In this document: positions 6,250 through 6,328 of the stretch, in pieces
How positions within the stretch are numbered: the stretch's first letter is position 1
Layout: every line of letters begins with the position of its first letter
DNA from: Actinomycetota bacterium
Lineage (GTDB): Bacteria > Actinomycetota > Actinomycetes > Propionibacteriales > Nocardioidaceae
NCBI GenBank assembly: GCA_009702305.1
Contig: WLIH01000168.1
Location: 1-6,328, forward strand
Length of the DNA stretch: 6,328 nucleotides
Direction of reading: 5' to 3'
Notes under the pieces: model-generated
What the model was told of the DNA's origin: nothing
Databases searched by the model: none
The model's input: the letters and a program-made list of their open reading frames with translations, nothing else
Program-made: the position numbers and the translations under genes

Positions 6250-6328
6250 TCATCCGGGCGGGACGTCCGCTTGTCCCCGACGTATGACGTCCGCGGGGGT
6301 GGTCAGCACCACGAGGCGCTGCGTCGCC
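6250..6328 (-). CDS. Possible C-terminal tail of an unrecognised minus-strand gene
   Basis: From the right edge (in frame from 6327) the minus strand reads 25 residues, ending ATQRLVVLTTPADVIRRG then QADVPPG and TGA at 6252-6250. RLVVLTTP looks like a beta-strand, and the first fourteen codons all end in G or C, as expected for real coding sequence here; codons near the end are less biased. The gene would converge on the SpoIIM gene with only 15 bp between stops. The family is not recognisable from so little. In mycobacteria the gene convergent with spoIIM is a DUF58 protein, but this tail does not look like the DUF58 C-termini I know. A plus-strand ATG at 6284 is an alternative reading of the same bases. 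Confidence 0.4.
   Translation of the reverse strand, partial: ATQRLVVLTTPADVIRRGQADVPPG

Overview
The window reads as ordinary chromosome from a high-GC Gram-positive (Actinomycetota). Third codon positions are overwhelmingly G or C, GTG starts are used, and the EF-Tu, TrmB, RDD and SpoIIM proteins all have actinobacterial character. A member of the Nocardioidaceae (Nocardioides-like) is my best guess, but that is inference from gene content and style and was not tested.

Layout. Positions 2-571 (+) hold the 3' end of tuf (EF-Tu domains II and III). Positions 572-787 are a gene-free but highly structured stretch: a hairpin right after the tuf stop, a repeat-like block with alternative hairpins, a strong 17-bp terminator-type hairpin, then a perfect 14-bp inverted repeat next to the Shine-Dalgarno of the following gene. 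Positions 788-1516 (+) are trmB, the tRNA m7G46 methyltransferase. Positions 1501-2223 (-) are a TPR-repeat protein whose end overlaps the end of trmB. After a 90-bp divergent gap comes an MFS transporter, 2314-3603 (+), whose 3' end overlaps the end of an RDD membrane protein, 3574-4380 (-). An alpha/beta hydrolase, 4383-5204 (-), lies directly upstream of the RDD gene and is probably co-transcribed with it. Divergent from it is a SpoIIM/DUF95 membrane protein, 5239-6234 (+). The last ~80 bases look like the C-terminal tail of an unrecognised minus-strand gene.

How the genes relate. tuf and trmB are translation housekeeping genes, separated by terminators, so trmB should be an independent unit. 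From what I recall of Mycobacterium tuberculosis (Rv3695/Rv3694c), RDD and SpoIIM genes form a conserved divergent pair next to DUF58 and MoxR genes. Here that pair is split by a hydrolase gene that appears translationally coupled to the RDD gene. The MFS transporter and TPR protein have no evident functional link to their neighbours.

The most useful pattern concerns the starts. At least four of the six complete genes lack a Shine-Dalgarno and instead have a TANNNT hexamer ending 6-7 nt before the chosen start codon, the arrangement expected of leaderless actinobacterial transcripts. It helps fix the starts of the MFS, hydrolase and SpoIIM genes. I found no mobile element, CRISPR array, tRNA/rRNA gene or defence system. 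Nothing here supports a wholly new biological system; the findings are mainly about regulation and gene arrangement.
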